A DNA stretch of 35,395 nucleotides from an uncultured beta proteobacterium (GCA_903897925.1 CAIUDG010000148.1:1-35395); one strand, 5' to 3'. Positions 6,938-15,988 are shown, counted from the stretch's first letter. Made by a program: numbers and translations. Notes: generated by a model from the letters alone, not told the origin.

Positions 6938-7222
6938 GACTTCCTCTGTGGGTGTTCAAAGAATTGTTTGAAATCCATGCCCAGAGATGAGCTCAGGCCA
7001 CCCAGCCATTTCTGCCGCAAGTCTCGCTGCAACGCAACTAAAATTCGGGTGCACAGCACTTGCTTGATGTCGGTAGCACGCAGTATTCATCGTTAGACCT
7101 GGTACCGGGAAGACGCAGTTAGCCAATAGACTGGGAACCTTCTGGCTGACTCACTACCTAGAAGTAAGCAATAGAACAGCATTTCAGCATATTCAGACAG
7201 GCCCCCGTCTTCGTCAGAAGCG

Positions 7223-8227
7223 CTATTTTTGACTTGCTTTTTTAAAGTCATAAGTATCAGAAACGCGCGCACCATCGGTAATTCTATATACCGAACAAGC
7301 GGGCACGTCTGGCCGATTAATGGAACGAATGCTTTCACACTTGGCAACTGCCGCCGCGTCGGCGGCATCCTGAGACGGTTGATTCGTTACGAAGCCCCAC
7401 GTGCCCTTGTAATCTCCATACCGAGCATATGCAATGGACTTAATGGTTTCTACATGACGCAGATGCTCTACTGCACTGACAAAACTAATGGCACGCTTTT
7501 CTCCGACCAAATTCTCAGGCACCGGCAACAAAGTCATAAATGATGGAACCTCCGCGTACACGTCTTGCGGCTTGCTAAAGTCAAACGCCTTAATGGAACC
7601 GTCTTGGACTTTTTCGGCCCACGCCGCCAATCGGTCAATTGCTTCTTTTTTATATGGTTTGGCCTTTAATTCATCTTCGGTCCAGTCACCGACCCCTGTC
7701 CCCCTAATGCCCAACACATCCGCATTTATGCTGAAAATAATTCGATAATAGCGCCCAGAGCCACCTGAATTCGTAAGTACAACGCTAAGAAATGTAGCGA
7801 AGGAGGTACCCGAAGTGACAGACTGCGCATCAATCGTCATGCAATTATCTTGCCTGCCACGCCCTTTATTTCGAATAAACAAATGCCCCGGAGAACAAGG
7901 CGAGCCACCCCAAGATAAATTGTTTCCCGCCCCTGTATTCACAGAGATGTTTTGCCTGGCAAGCAAGTATCCTCCGGCATAATAATTAAGCTGCACATAT
8001 CCCATTTTCACGGGATCCGATCCTCCGCTTGATAGGTACGCATTGCCACTCACAAATTCCCAGTTTCCATCATTTTGAATGATCGGATAGCCACCCACCG
8101 TGTCAGTTTGCAGCACGAAATCGCCTGCTTTAATGTCACGCAAGTTCCCCTCCGGAAATAAATCGGTGGCAAATGCATGCACACAGATCGACGAAACAAC
8201 AATTGCAGCAAATATTTTTTTCAACAT
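7223..8227 (-). CDS. Secreted protein of unknown function
   Basis: 334 residues. A clear Sec signal peptide MLKKIFAAIVVSSICVHAFA is cut after residue 20. The mature part has a beta-rich, Gly/Ser/Asn-rich N-terminal half (about 22-165: ...GGYPIIQNDGNWEF, SSGGSDPVKMGYVQLNYYAGG). An alpha-rich C-terminal half follows (about 170-334: DELKAKPYKKEAIDRLAAWAEKV). Four Cys remain in the mature chain (SPCSPG, DNCMT, AKCES, PACSV), enough for two disulfides, which fits export to the periplasm or beyond. No family recognised. The ATG at 8227 has an AAGGGAG site 9 bases upstream and is preferred to the in-frame TTG at 8233. It stands alone between two long intergenic regions. Confidence 0.8.
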   Translation of the reverse strand: MLKKIFAAIVVSSICVHAFATDLFPEGNLRDIKAGDFVLQTDTVGGYPIIQNDGNWEFVSGNAYLSSGGSDPVKMGYVQLNYYAGGYLLARQNISVNTGAGNNLSWGGSPCSPGHLFIRNKGRGRQDNCMTIDAQSVTSGTSFATFLSVVLTNSGGSGRYYRIIFSINADVLGIRGTGVGDWTEDELKAKPYKKEAIDRLAAWAEKVQDGSIKAFDFSKPQDVYAEVPSFMTLLPVPENLVGEKRAISFVSAVEHLRHVETIKSIAYARYGDYKGTWGFVTNQPSQDAADAAAVAKCESIRSINRPDVPACSVYRITDGARVSDTYDFKKASQK

Positions 8228-8559
8228 AACCAATCACTCCCTTTTTTAATGAATCTCAGATCCAAATTTAAACCTTGCCATCTTTACCATCAAGCCAGTG
8301 CTGCACCCAAAACTCTACCAATCACCTCTTAAACAGCGCCGACGCGACAAGCGTCTCGCACGACAGAACGGTATTTTTCTGGTTGCACCAACAATAATTC
8401 GCAGATCGCCAAGTCTCGCCCCAAACTTCATCGCATTTTGACTTGGATGAATTTAATTCCATCATTGATATTGACTTCAATCAATCAATTATCAATGCGT
8501 AAATTGTCTTTATTTATTCAATGATTCGCACCAATCAAAATCCAAATGATGCTCTATGC

Positions 8560-8586
8560 CAAATTACATACCAACTTGGTAATTTG
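8560..8586. promoter_or_regulatory. Nested palindrome, operator-like
   Basis: Core TACCAA-C-TTGGTA (8569-8581) is a perfect palindrome about one base. Outer arms CAAATTAC (8560-8567) and GTAATTTG (8579-8586) are also exact reverse complements. The half CAACTTGGTA recurs about 110 bases to the right. It sits about 330 bases upstream of the secreted protein start; function is inferred only from symmetry. Confidence 0.35.
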
Positions 8587-8716
8587 ATTCAGCCATAGGA
8601 TGATAGCGTGCGCTCACAGCACAAATACCACTCTATCGAAGCACAGCCAAAAAATGCCAACTTCCGCCACATAGCGGCGGGCAACTTGGTAGGCTTGCCT
8701 TGTCGATAGCAGTCTT

Positions 8717-8734
8717 AAAACGGAAATAATTCCG
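8717..8734 (-). terminator. Weak terminator of the DUF6159-like gene
   Basis: On the minus strand CGGAA-TTAT-TTCCG is followed by TTTT, 12 bases past the stop codon at 8747. Short stem and short T-run, so efficiency is doubtful. Confidence 0.45.
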
Positions 8735-8746
8735 CCTCAAAGAAAG

Positions 8747-9601
8747 CTATATCTTTGGGGCAAAAGCCATTTGCATGGCACTAGCGTTGAATGCCTCCGG
8801 CAACGGCAGGCCCGCTGCATAGCGATAGAGTGCGGCAGCATATATGCCGCCCAGCGCGGCCTGTAGCAGTGATACAAAGATCAAGCCAGCCACTGCCATG
8901 AACGCAGCAACCGCAATACCTAGGCCAGCGCCGTGCGCCGCGGCGGCGCTGATTGCCAAGATGCCAAGCAAAACTACTGAAAAATGAATCAGTCCAAATG
9001 TGGCCGCCATACCAGTCTGACCGACGACATTTTCGCCCCAGGTTTTTTTGAGAATGGTAGCGCTCTCAAGTACCGCTTGAATTGGGCCCGTGTCCCGTAC
9101 CACCAAAATCGGTACAACAAGGTAGGTAGCCACAGTCCAGCCAGCCCCCAAGAGACTCACCATGATTTTCCCAACAAAGCCTACGCGCTCCTGGACAAAT
9201 CGCAATACCACCCCCACTGTGGCGGCCAGAATCGAGTAACCCAGAATGCTTCCCATTTTTGAACCGGCCACGCGCAGACTGCCTCTTATCGTTGGCTGCC
9301 CACCATCAAAACGCACCATCGCCGCGCTGACAAGGGCTGCATTGAAAAAGAAAATGACAAAGTAAAGGCTGACGTAGAGCAGAAAAGCGCTGGCATAGGA
9401 ATAGACGGGTGTCGCATATTGCCTGGTACGTGCGAGGCCGTCTAATGCAGCAAACCCAAATAAAGGCAAGGCGAATGAAAGCACCACAACAATAGCCGCG
9501 ATAGCTGACATCAAAGGAAACACCAGAAGCTGCCGGTCCTGCTGTAGCACAGACCAACTGGATTTCACCAATTGCCAGCTGCGCGAAAATCGATTGGACA
9601 T
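8747..9601 (-). CDS. DUF6159-like multi-pass membrane protein
   Basis: 284 residues. A soluble start MSNRFSRSWQLVKSSWSVLQQDRQLLVFPL is followed by about six hydrophobic segments: near 29-52, 70-93, 118-134, 150-168, 203-222 and 225-252. The opening W..vk.Sw.vL..dkeLl.FPl is what I associate with the DUF6159 membrane family, whose function is not established. The chain ends in MQMAFAPKI with no export tail. The ATG at 9601 has AAAGG about 8 bases upstream. A weak terminator follows. The next minus-strand gene upstream (a 128-residue membrane protein) begins 549 bases away and ends 163 bases away, so co-transcription is possible but unproven. Confidence 0.75.
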   Translation of the reverse strand: MSNRFSRSWQLVKSSWSVLQQDRQLLVFPLMSAIAAIVVVLSFALPLFGFAALDGLARTRQYATPVYSYASAFLLYVSLYFVIFFFNAALVSAAMVRFDGGQPTIRGSLRVAGSKMGSILGYSILAATVGVVLRFVQERVGFVGKIMVSLLGAGWTVATYLVVPILVVRDTGPIQAVLESATILKKTWGENVVGQTGMAATFGLIHFSVVLLGILAISAAAAHGAGLGIAVAAFMAVAGLIFVSLLQAALGGIYAAALYRYAAGLPLPEAFNASAMQMAFAPKI

Positions 9602-9763
9602 TGAATTACCTTTATGGAGATATCAATTACAAGGTCTTACGAAAACGAAATACAGAAAACAGTTTCTTTCATGAAGGTGGCAGAAGCCTGACAACACCCA
9701 AATGGACGAGTCCTTTCAGGGGCGACTGCCGTTTCGTTGCTAATTGCAACGAAAAGATGGCTA

Positions 9764-10150
9764 TTACCATTCGTCTTTCCGACCTGGCTTTTCAGATTGC
9801 ATTGCTTCCTCGTTTTCAGCCTCAGACAGAGCGTACTTCATCGTTTCAAGACTTGGGACAAATCGCAATTTGAAGCTGTATTTCATCGAAAAAACCCACA
9901 TCCCCAGCGCGCAAACGGTACCAAAAATTACAGTAAACACCACTGCAATAAACAGGCCCAAAAAAGGACCAAGCAGCAGACCCATTGCTCCGGTAATGGG
10001 CGCCTTATTCCAATGCACTGTATTGGCGCCAAATAGCGCACAGACCCCCATCACGAATCCAAATGGCACAAAGGAAAACACCGTTCCAAACCACACTATT
10101 TTGTATATAGACCCTGCAGATAGCCTACGAACATTGATTTCCTGAAACAT
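9764..10150 (-). CDS. Small integral membrane protein, unknown function
   Basis: 128 residues with two long hydrophobic segments: about 17-42 (IVWFGTVFSFVPFGFVMGVCALF) and about 52-84 (GAMGLLLGPFLGLFIAVVFTVIFG). A charged, Glu/Lys-rich cytoplasmic tail ends ...EKPGRKDEW. The ATG at 10150 is chosen over an upstream GTG-type extension because it has a GAGGG site 7 bases upstream. The extension would add 32 residues that do not look like membrane protein. No family recognised. The region is AT-richer than the tamAB genes that begin 290 bases to the right. Confidence 0.65.
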   Translation of the reverse strand: MFQEINVRRLSAGSIYKIVWFGTVFSFVPFGFVMGVCALFGANTVHWNKAPITGAMGLLLGPFLGLFIAVVFTVIFGTVCALGMWVFSMKYSFKLRFVPSLETMKYALSEAENEEAMQSEKPGRKDEW

Positions 10151-10416
10151 GCATTTACCCTCGTTTCCCAAGTCAATTATTCCAAAAACGGTTACTGCGC
10201 TTACCAATTCTCTGACTGAATGAACTCCAGCAATGTCGTTCACCACAGTATTCGAGACTGTTCTTCACCCGCAGGCTTTTGCACGCGGTCAAAATTGTCG
10301 CCGCAAAGAGTAGCACGGCGGCAACAGCAAGCACCTCGCTGCCCACTGCAAAACAACCAGGCCCAGACTTACCTTGCATTCCCTGAGGAATATGCCTGAC
10401 ACAGTCGCTTACACAC

Positions 10417-10432
10417 AGCCCGGAGCAGGGCT
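10417..10432 (-). terminator. Weak hairpin after tamB
   Basis: AGCCC/GGGCT stem with a 6-base loop, 7 bases past the tamB stop. No T-run follows on the minus strand, so it may be only a 3'-end stabilising hairpin. Confidence 0.25.
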
Positions 10433-10438
10433 AAGCAG

Positions 10439-13400
10439 CTAATCAAAGCGCAAGGTGTATATCAAATCCGCCGCCTTTTGCTGGCCGGACTGGCCGCGCA
10501 AGGTCAGCTGCCGCGACAGGTCATAAAACAGATAAAACGTGCCCAGGGTACCGGCCAGACTGCGCTCGTACGCAACATAAAAATCGCGTGACAGCCGTTT
10601 GCCAAACTTGACCGTGGTGGCAGTGGCGCTGCTGCCATCCGGGTTGGTACTGCTGGCCTCGCCCAGCGACACTTCGTCCAGCCCGACCACGCTGGTCCAG
10701 GGTGCAGCGCCGCCCTTGCCGCTCCACAAGGCCAGCGCCGCCTGTTGCAGCAGCGCCGATTCAGCTCCGCCTGCGGCAGCAGCCCGCCCCAGCACCAGCC
10801 ACGACAGCTTGTCCGCATCCGGCAGGTCCGGGTCGGACCACAGGCGCAGCACCGGCAATTGCGCCGTTCCGCTGACCTGGACGCCGACTTTCTGCGACAG
10901 GTTCGGGCGCAGCGCCAGAATATCCAGCGCCGGGTTGTCGTAGGCACCGTTAAAACGCAAGGTGCCGGAATCGATGTCCAGCGCCTGCCCATAGGCCCGG
11001 TAACTGCCACTGACGGTGTGCAATTCACCGCTCAGGCGCGGCGCCACGGAGGAACCGTCATTGCGCAGCGTCAGCAGGCCGGCGAGCCGGGTGTCCAGAC
11101 CGTGGCCCTGCAGCTGAAACTTGCTGCCCGGGTCCAGCGTCAGCAACAGATCCAGCGCCAGTGGCCCGGCGGCGCGGGGCCGCACGGCGGGCGCTGCGGG
11201 CGCCTGCAACGCGGACTGATGTACCTGCACATCGGCGCCGAGCCGCGGCGCGTCGTCCTCGGGCAGGATGAACAGCGCCTGGTCGGCCACCAGCGCACCG
11301 CGCAGGGACACGCGCTGTTCACGCAGTGTCGCCTGCACCTGCCCGGACAACACCAGGCGCTGGTCGGCACGTGCGCTCACACGCAAGGCGCTGGCCTGCA
11401 CATTCAGCGCCATGCGCAAGCTGTTCAGCAAACTCGTGCTTGCGCCGGCGCTGTCCTGCGGTGCCCAGTCCAGGCTGCCGCTGGCCTGCAAGCTGCCACC
11501 GCTGGCGCCACCGGCACCGCGGCACGACAAGTCAACAATATCGATGTGCTGGCCGAGCAGGCGCAGCTGCAGCTTGCCCTGGCTGAAGTCAAGGCCGTCG
11601 ACCACCGAACGCACCGCCAGGTCGCGCGCCTCCAGGGTGCCGCGCCACTGCGGCGCTGCCCGGCTACCACGCAATGCCAGGTCGGCATCCAGACTGCCTT
11701 GCACGCGCCACCCCGGTGGCGCCAGCACCGACCAAACCCCGACCCGCGGCACCTGCGCCTGCAGCCGTGCCTGCACCGGCGCGTCGGCGGCCCAGCGCCA
11801 GCTTGCGGCACCTTGCGTTTGCAGCACCGTGCTGAAATCCAGCGTCGCGTTGCCGGCGTTGGCACTGGCCCAGTCGAGCCGTGCATGCAAAGCCTCGCCA
11901 CGCAATTCGAGCTGCAGGCGGGCCTGGCGCACGCCCGCCGCCAGCGCCTGGCTGCTGGCATCCTGGGCCAGCAACTGCAAGTCGCCGGCACTGCGTTCCA
12001 ACACCAAGGACAGCTGGGTACTGCTGCCACCCGACACGTCCCACTGCCCGCCCAGCAGCAGATCGCCCTGCAGCCCCAGCGTTGCCAGCGGTGTGCTAGC
12101 CCAACGTTCCAGCCAGGCCTGCGGCAGGCCGCTCCAGCGGCCCTGCGTATGCCATGCGCCGCCGGCCCGGGCCTGCCCCTGTGCCGCCTGCCAGTCCAGC
12201 ACCAGTGCGCCCGGTAACGGACCCTGCAGGCGCAAGGTTCCGGCATCCAGCTGCCAGACCTGTGCCCCCGCCTGCGGCTGCCAGCGCAACTGCACTGGCG
12301 CGCTCAGCTGGGCCTGCCAGTCGCCAACGCCCAGCTGCAGCTGTTCCAGGTCGAGCCGGACCCGGTCACGGGCCAACGCCGCGCGCAGCTGGCCCTGGCC
12401 GTGCCAGGAGCGGCTCAGCACTTGGGCCTGGCCGTGCCATTGCAATGCCAGATCATCCCAACCGCCACGCCATCCCAGCTGCACATCCAGAGCGGTAGCG
12501 GCCGGCGCCTGCGGCAAGGCCAGGCCCAGCGCCGGCCAGGCCTGCAAGGCCTGCTCCAGACGCGCCGCATCGTGGACCTGCACATGCAGCTGGCCTTGAC
12601 CCTGGGTCCGCGCCAAAGCGCCGTCCAGGGCCAGCTCGGCACCCGGCAGCTGCAACTGCAGCTGGCCCTGGCCGGCATAGCTGCGGCTGTCCAGCGTCCA
12701 ATGGCCACGCAGTGCGCCATCCGGGCCTTGCAACAGCAGCCGGTCCAGCTGCCATACCGGCGCAGTCCAGGCGCCGTCCAATTCCAGCGTGCGCCACGGC
12801 GCCGCTGCGCCCTGGCCAGCAAGGCGGGTGCCCGCCTGCAAGGAAAAACGCCAGCCCGCGCCTTGCTGTTGTGCCGTCAGCGTGCCGTCCACCTGCGCCG
12901 CCGCCCAGCGTGCGTCCAGGCGCTGCATCTGCACGCCGCGCAAGTGCGCCTGGCCACTCCAGCGCCGTGGTGTGCCGGAAAAGGCGCCCTGTCCTTGCAC
13001 ACTGCCACCGCCAGCGCGGGCCTGCAAATCAGTGACCTGCCAATGTCCCTGTCTGTAAACCAGCTGGGTCTGCAGCGACTCCAGCGGCAAGCGCTGCTGG
13101 TCCAAAGTGCCGGCGGCGCTGTTCTGCAACTGCACGCTGGCTTGCCAGCCCTGGGCCAGCGGCTGAATGTGCAGCGCGCCGGCGAGCCGGGTGTGCGGCG
13201 CCTGCGGCCAGAACGCCGCCAGATCCAGACCGCGCCACTGCGCCTGGACACTCTGCAGCGGCTGCGCTTGGGCCGGTGCCAGCTGCGCCTGCAGGCTGGC
13301 CTGCATGGCGCTGGCCGCCGGCATGGCCGGCGTGTTTTGCGGCTGCAATTGCGCCGCCAGTTGCAGCACCGCGTCGGCGCCACCCAGGTGGCCTTGCACA

Positions 13401-14062
13401 GCGGCTTCGGCCTGGGCACTCAGCGCCGCTGGCGCACCCGCCAGATCGGCCTGCACCAGCCCCTGCAGCCGGGCCTGCACGGCCATCGCACCGCGCGCCT
13501 CCAGCTGCCCCTGAAACTGGTAGCTGCCGGCCGCCAGCGACAACCGGCCCTCCTGCACCCGGTGCCAGCTGCCGTCAAAGACGTAGTGCGCCTGCACACC
13601 GTGCAGCAGCAGGTCTGGCGGACCCTCCCACTGCACGGTATCAAAGAGCACCTTGGCATCCAGCCGAATAGGCAGCACCAGCGCGCTCCAGGGTCCGGCC
13701 TGCGCCGGACCAGGGTCGCTGATATGCAGTTGCTTGGCTTGCAGGCGCGTCACATGCAGCACACCGCCAAACACGGACCAGCCATCCCACTCCAGCACCA
13801 GCGCGTCCAGCGCCAGTTCAGTACTGCCATGGCGCCAGTGCAGCTGACCAATGCGCCCGCCATGGGCCAGACTGCCACGCACTTGCTGCACTTCAAGCTG
13901 CTGTCCGGCTGGCAGCCAGCGCGCCGCCCACTGCAAGCCGGTCGCCAGCGAGCCTTCCGACTGCAGCCACCAGGCCAGGCCCAACAACAAGACCAGCAGC
14001 CCCGTGAGCAGGCCGCCCAGACGCCAGGCATAGGAACGAAGCATGGGCAGCAATGCACGCAT
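10439..14062 (-). CDS. tamB: TamB, translocation and assembly module inner-membrane subunit
   Basis: 1207 residues. A short cytoplasmic start is followed by one membrane anchor (about 13-32: LGGLLTGLLVLLLGLAWWL) and then a very long periplasmic stretch of alternating beta strands rich in Gln, Ala, Leu and Trp. This is the repeated TamB/AsmA-like groove that carries lipids or substrates between membranes. The C-terminal TamB (DUF490) domain spans about 870-1207 and contains the family phrases SGELHTVSGSYRAYGQ, GTLRFNGAYDNPALDI and LSWLVLGR. The end is aromatic (DLIYTLRFD). With TamA it assists outer-membrane protein assembly and, in recent work on the family, phospholipid transport. Its ATG overlaps the tamA stop codon (TGATG), implying translational coupling. 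Length is typical for the family. Confidence 0.95.
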   Translation of the reverse strand: MRALLPMLRSYAWRLGGLLTGLLVLLLGLAWWLQSEGSLATGLQWAARWLPAGQQLEVQQVRGSLAHGGRIGQLHWRHGSTELALDALVLEWDGWSVFGGVLHVTRLQAKQLHISDPGPAQAGPWSALVLPIRLDAKVLFDTVQWEGPPDLLLHGVQAHYVFDGSWHRVQEGRLSLAAGSYQFQGQLEARGAMAVQARLQGLVQADLAGAPAALSAQAEAAVQGHLGGADAVLQLAAQLQPQNTPAMPAASAMQASLQAQLAPAQAQPLQSVQAQWRGLDLAAFWPQAPHTRLAGALHIQPLAQGWQASVQLQNSAAGTLDQQRLPLESLQTQLVYRQGHWQVTDLQARAGGGSVQGQGAFSGTPRRWSGQAHLRGVQMQRLDARWAAAQVDGTLTAQQQGAGWRFSLQAGTRLAGQGAAAPWRTLELDGAWTAPVWQLDRLLLQGPDGALRGHWTLDSRSYAGQGQLQLQLPGAELALDGALARTQGQGQLHVQVHDAARLEQALQAWPALGLALPQAPAATALDVQLGWRGGWDDLALQWHGQAQVLSRSWHGQGQLRAALARDRVRLDLEQLQLGVGDWQAQLSAPVQLRWQPQAGAQVWQLDAGTLRLQGPLPGALVLDWQAAQGQARAGGAWHTQGRWSGLPQAWLERWASTPLATLGLQGDLLLGGQWDVSGGSSTQLSLVLERSAGDLQLLAQDASSQALAAGVRQARLQLELRGEALHARLDWASANAGNATLDFSTVLQTQGAASWRWAADAPVQARLQAQVPRVGVWSVLAPPGWRVQGSLDADLALRGSRAAPQWRGTLEARDLAVRSVVDGLDFSQGKLQLRLLGQHIDIVDLSCRGAGGASGGSLQASGSLDWAPQDSAGASTSLLNSLRMALNVQASALRVSARADQRLVLSGQVQATLREQRVSLRGALVADQALFILPEDDAPRLGADVQVHQSALQAPAAPAVRPRAAGPLALDLLLTLDPGSKFQLQGHGLDTRLAGLLTLRNDGSSVAPRLSGELHTVSGSYRAYGQALDIDSGTLRFNGAYDNPALDILALRPNLSQKVGVQVSGTAQLPVLRLWSDPDLPDADKLSWLVLGRAAAAGGAESALLQQAALALWSGKGGAAPWTSVVGLDEVSLGEASSTNPDGSSATATTVKFGKRLSRDFYVAYERSLAGTLGTFYLFYDLSRQLTLRGQSGQQKAADLIYTLRFD

Positions 14063-15930
14063 CAGAAAACAAACCCCACGCCCAGATGCAGGCTGAACTG
14101 CTGCGTCGCCAACCCATAGGCCAGGTCAATCTGCAGCGGACCGATCGGACTCTTCCAGCGCGCGCCCAGACCGACGCCACTGCAAAAACCCAGTTGTGAC
14201 AGGTCATTCGCCACCGCCGCCGTATCGAAAAATACGGCGCTTTCCCAGTCCGTCATGCGCCCGTCACGGTAAATCGGGCGTTGCCACTCCAGACTGCTGC
14301 TGAGCAGATAACGTCCGGGCACCGGATTGGACTGGCCGGCCCCGGTGACGCCGATGTCACCGACCTTGTAGCCGCGCACACTGTTGTCGCCACCGGCCAG
14401 AAACATCTGCACGAAAGGCACACTCGCCACATCATTGACCAGCACCACGCCGCCCTGGGCATTGAACACCAGACGCCCGGCACGCTGGCGTTGCTGCGCC
14501 GGCGCCGTGTCCGACCCCAGCGGCTGGTAATCGCGCCAGCGCAACAACACCCGCCCAAAAGGCTCCTGCGCAGTGCCCAGCGTGGAACCGGCCGCGAACT
14601 CGCCCCCCAGCGCCCAGCCGCTGGACGGAAAGGGCAGGCTGTCCAGGTGGCGCAAGGTAAAGGCGTAGTTGGCCGTCAGCGACTCGCTCAGGCTTTCCTG
14701 CAGATCAGCGTCAACCACGGTATCGGAATGGGCGAACTGCAGGTAGTAACTCTGGTCCAGCTGGTCCTGCGTGATCAGGCGGCCAAAGCGGTATTGCTGC
14801 GAACCGACATCGGTGTCGTTGATTTTTTGCTGGCTCACCAGCACCGACCCGGCCCAGCGCCAGGCGCTGCCATCGGGCGGCGAGGTCCAGTCACTGGACA
14901 CATTGCTGCTCAAGCGGTCCACCGACAACTTGTTGTCGACATGCCAGCCAATGCCCGGCACCTGCTGGTGGATGTGTTCCACACTGACGCGCATCCCGCT
15001 ATCGGTGCTGGCGCCCAGACCAAACACCAGCTTTTGCAGACTGGCCTCCTTGACCTGTACCTGCACCGTTGCCGCCTGCGGGTCGCTGTCCAGGTCAAGG
15101 TGCAAATAGGCCGCGTCATAGTAAGCGCTGTCGGTGATGCGCTGCTGCGCTTCGACCAACTGCGCCGCGCGGTAATCGTCACCAGCATGCAGACGCGCCA
15201 GGTCACGCACCAACGCCATCGGATAGCGCTGATTGCCCTGAATCTTCAGAGGACCGATGCGGTAGGCCGGGCCAGAATCCAGCTGCAGCGTCAGTGCCAC
15301 CGTGGCCTGGTCGGCCTGGACTTCGGCGCTGGAATCGACCAGGCGCGCTGCCGCATAGCGGCGCGCCAGCAACTGCGCCAGCGCGTGGCGTTTGGCGCTG
15401 TCCCAGGCGCTCTGGGTGAAGGCGCTGTCCACAGGCAACTGCCATTCTTCCTGCAATGCGCGCTGGCGCGCAGCGCCATCCGGGTCCTGCGCAATGGCGC
15501 CATCAACCACGATGTGCACGCTGGCTATGTGCGCTTGCGGCCCCGGCGTCACGTCCAGGTCAATGTGGCGGGTTGGTGTACCAGCGCTCGGTGGCTGCAA
15601 GGTAAAGCGGATTTCCGGCGCAAAATAGCCCAGCGTGGCCACCAGTCCGCGCACCTCCTGCGGACCGCCCAACAGCAAGCGCTGCAGCTCGGTATCACCC
15701 AAATCCGGCAAAGACTGGTAACGCAACAAATCCAGATGTTGCTCCAGCAACTGGCGCACCTCCTGCGGCGCGTGGATGTTCAATGCAAAGGCCACGCCGG
15801 CCGGCCGCTGTTCGCCGCCGTCCTGGGCTGCCGCCGGCAGCGCTACGAGGGCGAGACAGGCAATCGTGGTGGCCACTAGCCCGCGCAAAAACACCCATTG
15901 CGCAAAAAAGAAAAAGCGAACATATTGCAT
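14062..15930 (-). CDS. tamA: TamA, BamA-family outer-membrane assembly protein
   Basis: 622 residues. A signal peptide MQYVRFFFFAQWVF...LPAAA is cut near residue 35. Periplasmic POTRA domains follow (about 45-290; IGPLKIQGNQRYPMALVRDLA marks one). A 16-strand Omp85 barrel runs from about 295 to the end, and the BamA/TamA signature G.NSVRGY (GGDNSVRGYKVGD) is visible. The chain ends in an aromatic beta-signal (FSLHLGVGFVF). It works in the outer membrane with TamB to insert autotransporters and other barrels. The ATG is at 15930 with no strong ribosome site nearby. A 185-base divergent region separates it from the lipase-like gene. The pair tamA-tamB is a classical two-gene operon. Confidence 0.95.
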   Translation of the reverse strand: MQYVRFFFFAQWVFLRGLVATTIACLALVALPAAAQDGGEQRPAGVAFALNIHAPQEVRQLLEQHLDLLRYQSLPDLGDTELQRLLLGGPQEVRGLVATLGYFAPEIRFTLQPPSAGTPTRHIDLDVTPGPQAHIASVHIVVDGAIAQDPDGAARQRALQEEWQLPVDSAFTQSAWDSAKRHALAQLLARRYAAARLVDSSAEVQADQATVALTLQLDSGPAYRIGPLKIQGNQRYPMALVRDLARLHAGDDYRAAQLVEAQQRITDSAYYDAAYLHLDLDSDPQAATVQVQVKEASLQKLVFGLGASTDSGMRVSVEHIHQQVPGIGWHVDNKLSVDRLSSNVSSDWTSPPDGSAWRWAGSVLVSQQKINDTDVGSQQYRFGRLITQDQLDQSYYLQFAHSDTVVDADLQESLSESLTANYAFTLRHLDSLPFPSSGWALGGEFAAGSTLGTAQEPFGRVLLRWRDYQPLGSDTAPAQQRQRAGRLVFNAQGGVVLVNDVASVPFVQMFLAGGDNSVRGYKVGDIGVTGAGQSNPVPGRYLLSSSLEWQRPIYRDGRMTDWESAVFFDTAAVANDLSQLGFCSGVGLGARWKSPIGPLQIDLAYGLATQQFSLHLGVGFVF

Positions 15931-15957
15931 TCCAGACTGACTTTAACCCAGCCCACG

Positions 15958-15988
15958 ATGCGCCTCGCCACCGCAGGACGCGGCGCAT
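15958..15988. repeat. 7-bp inverted repeat in the divergent region
   Basis: ATGCGCC (15958-15964) and GGCGCAT (15982-15988) are exact reverse complements 17 bases apart, between tamA and the lipase-like gene and just upstream of the tamA start codon. It may be a leader hairpin or a protein site. Confidence 0.35.

Larger units (their letters stand above)
6327..7222. other. 896-bp intergenic region, no large gene
   Basis: The region between the repeat lipoprotein and the secreted protein is poor in long frames on both strands. It holds the CGTTATA tandem repeat (6457-6502), a perfect 12-bp inverted repeat (6524-6592) and a 41-residue minus-strand frame (6812-6937). The remainder shows no structure I recognise and may be decayed sequence. 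Confidence 0.5.
8228..8746. other. AT-rich intergenic region, 519 bp
   Basis: Strongly AT-rich in the middle (about 8450-8600), with no credible gene. It holds a palindromic element at 8560-8586, a CCGCC/GGCGG hairpin at 8664-8680, a second copy of CAACTTGGTA at 8682-8691, and a weak terminator for the upstream membrane protein at 8717-8734. The promoter of the secreted protein gene should lie in its left part. Confidence 0.45.

Noticed and set aside
7096..7106. GTTAGAC-like motif (attC R' box) near the end of the secreted protein region
   Set aside because: No matching RYYYAAC partner with an imperfect inverted repeat upstream; gene orientation does not fit a cassette.
7093..7368. 91-residue minus-strand frame
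   Set aside because: Mostly a shadow of the 3' end of the secreted protein gene in another frame, with no start signal.
10173..10379. 68-residue minus-strand frame with a lipobox-like ILTAC
   Set aside because: The ribosome site lies too close to the ATG, the C-terminal half is unlike a protein, and it would end inside the leader of the next gene; kept only as a remote possibility.
10745..14119. Very long plus-strand frames (up to 572 residues) opposite tamB
   Set aside because: Antisense shadows caused by GC-rich, stop-poor codon use; low-complexity Gln/Arg/His translations with no domain.
14281..15879. 532-residue plus-strand frame opposite tamA
   Set aside because: Antisense shadow; tamA on the minus strand has a signal peptide, POTRA and barrel signatures.
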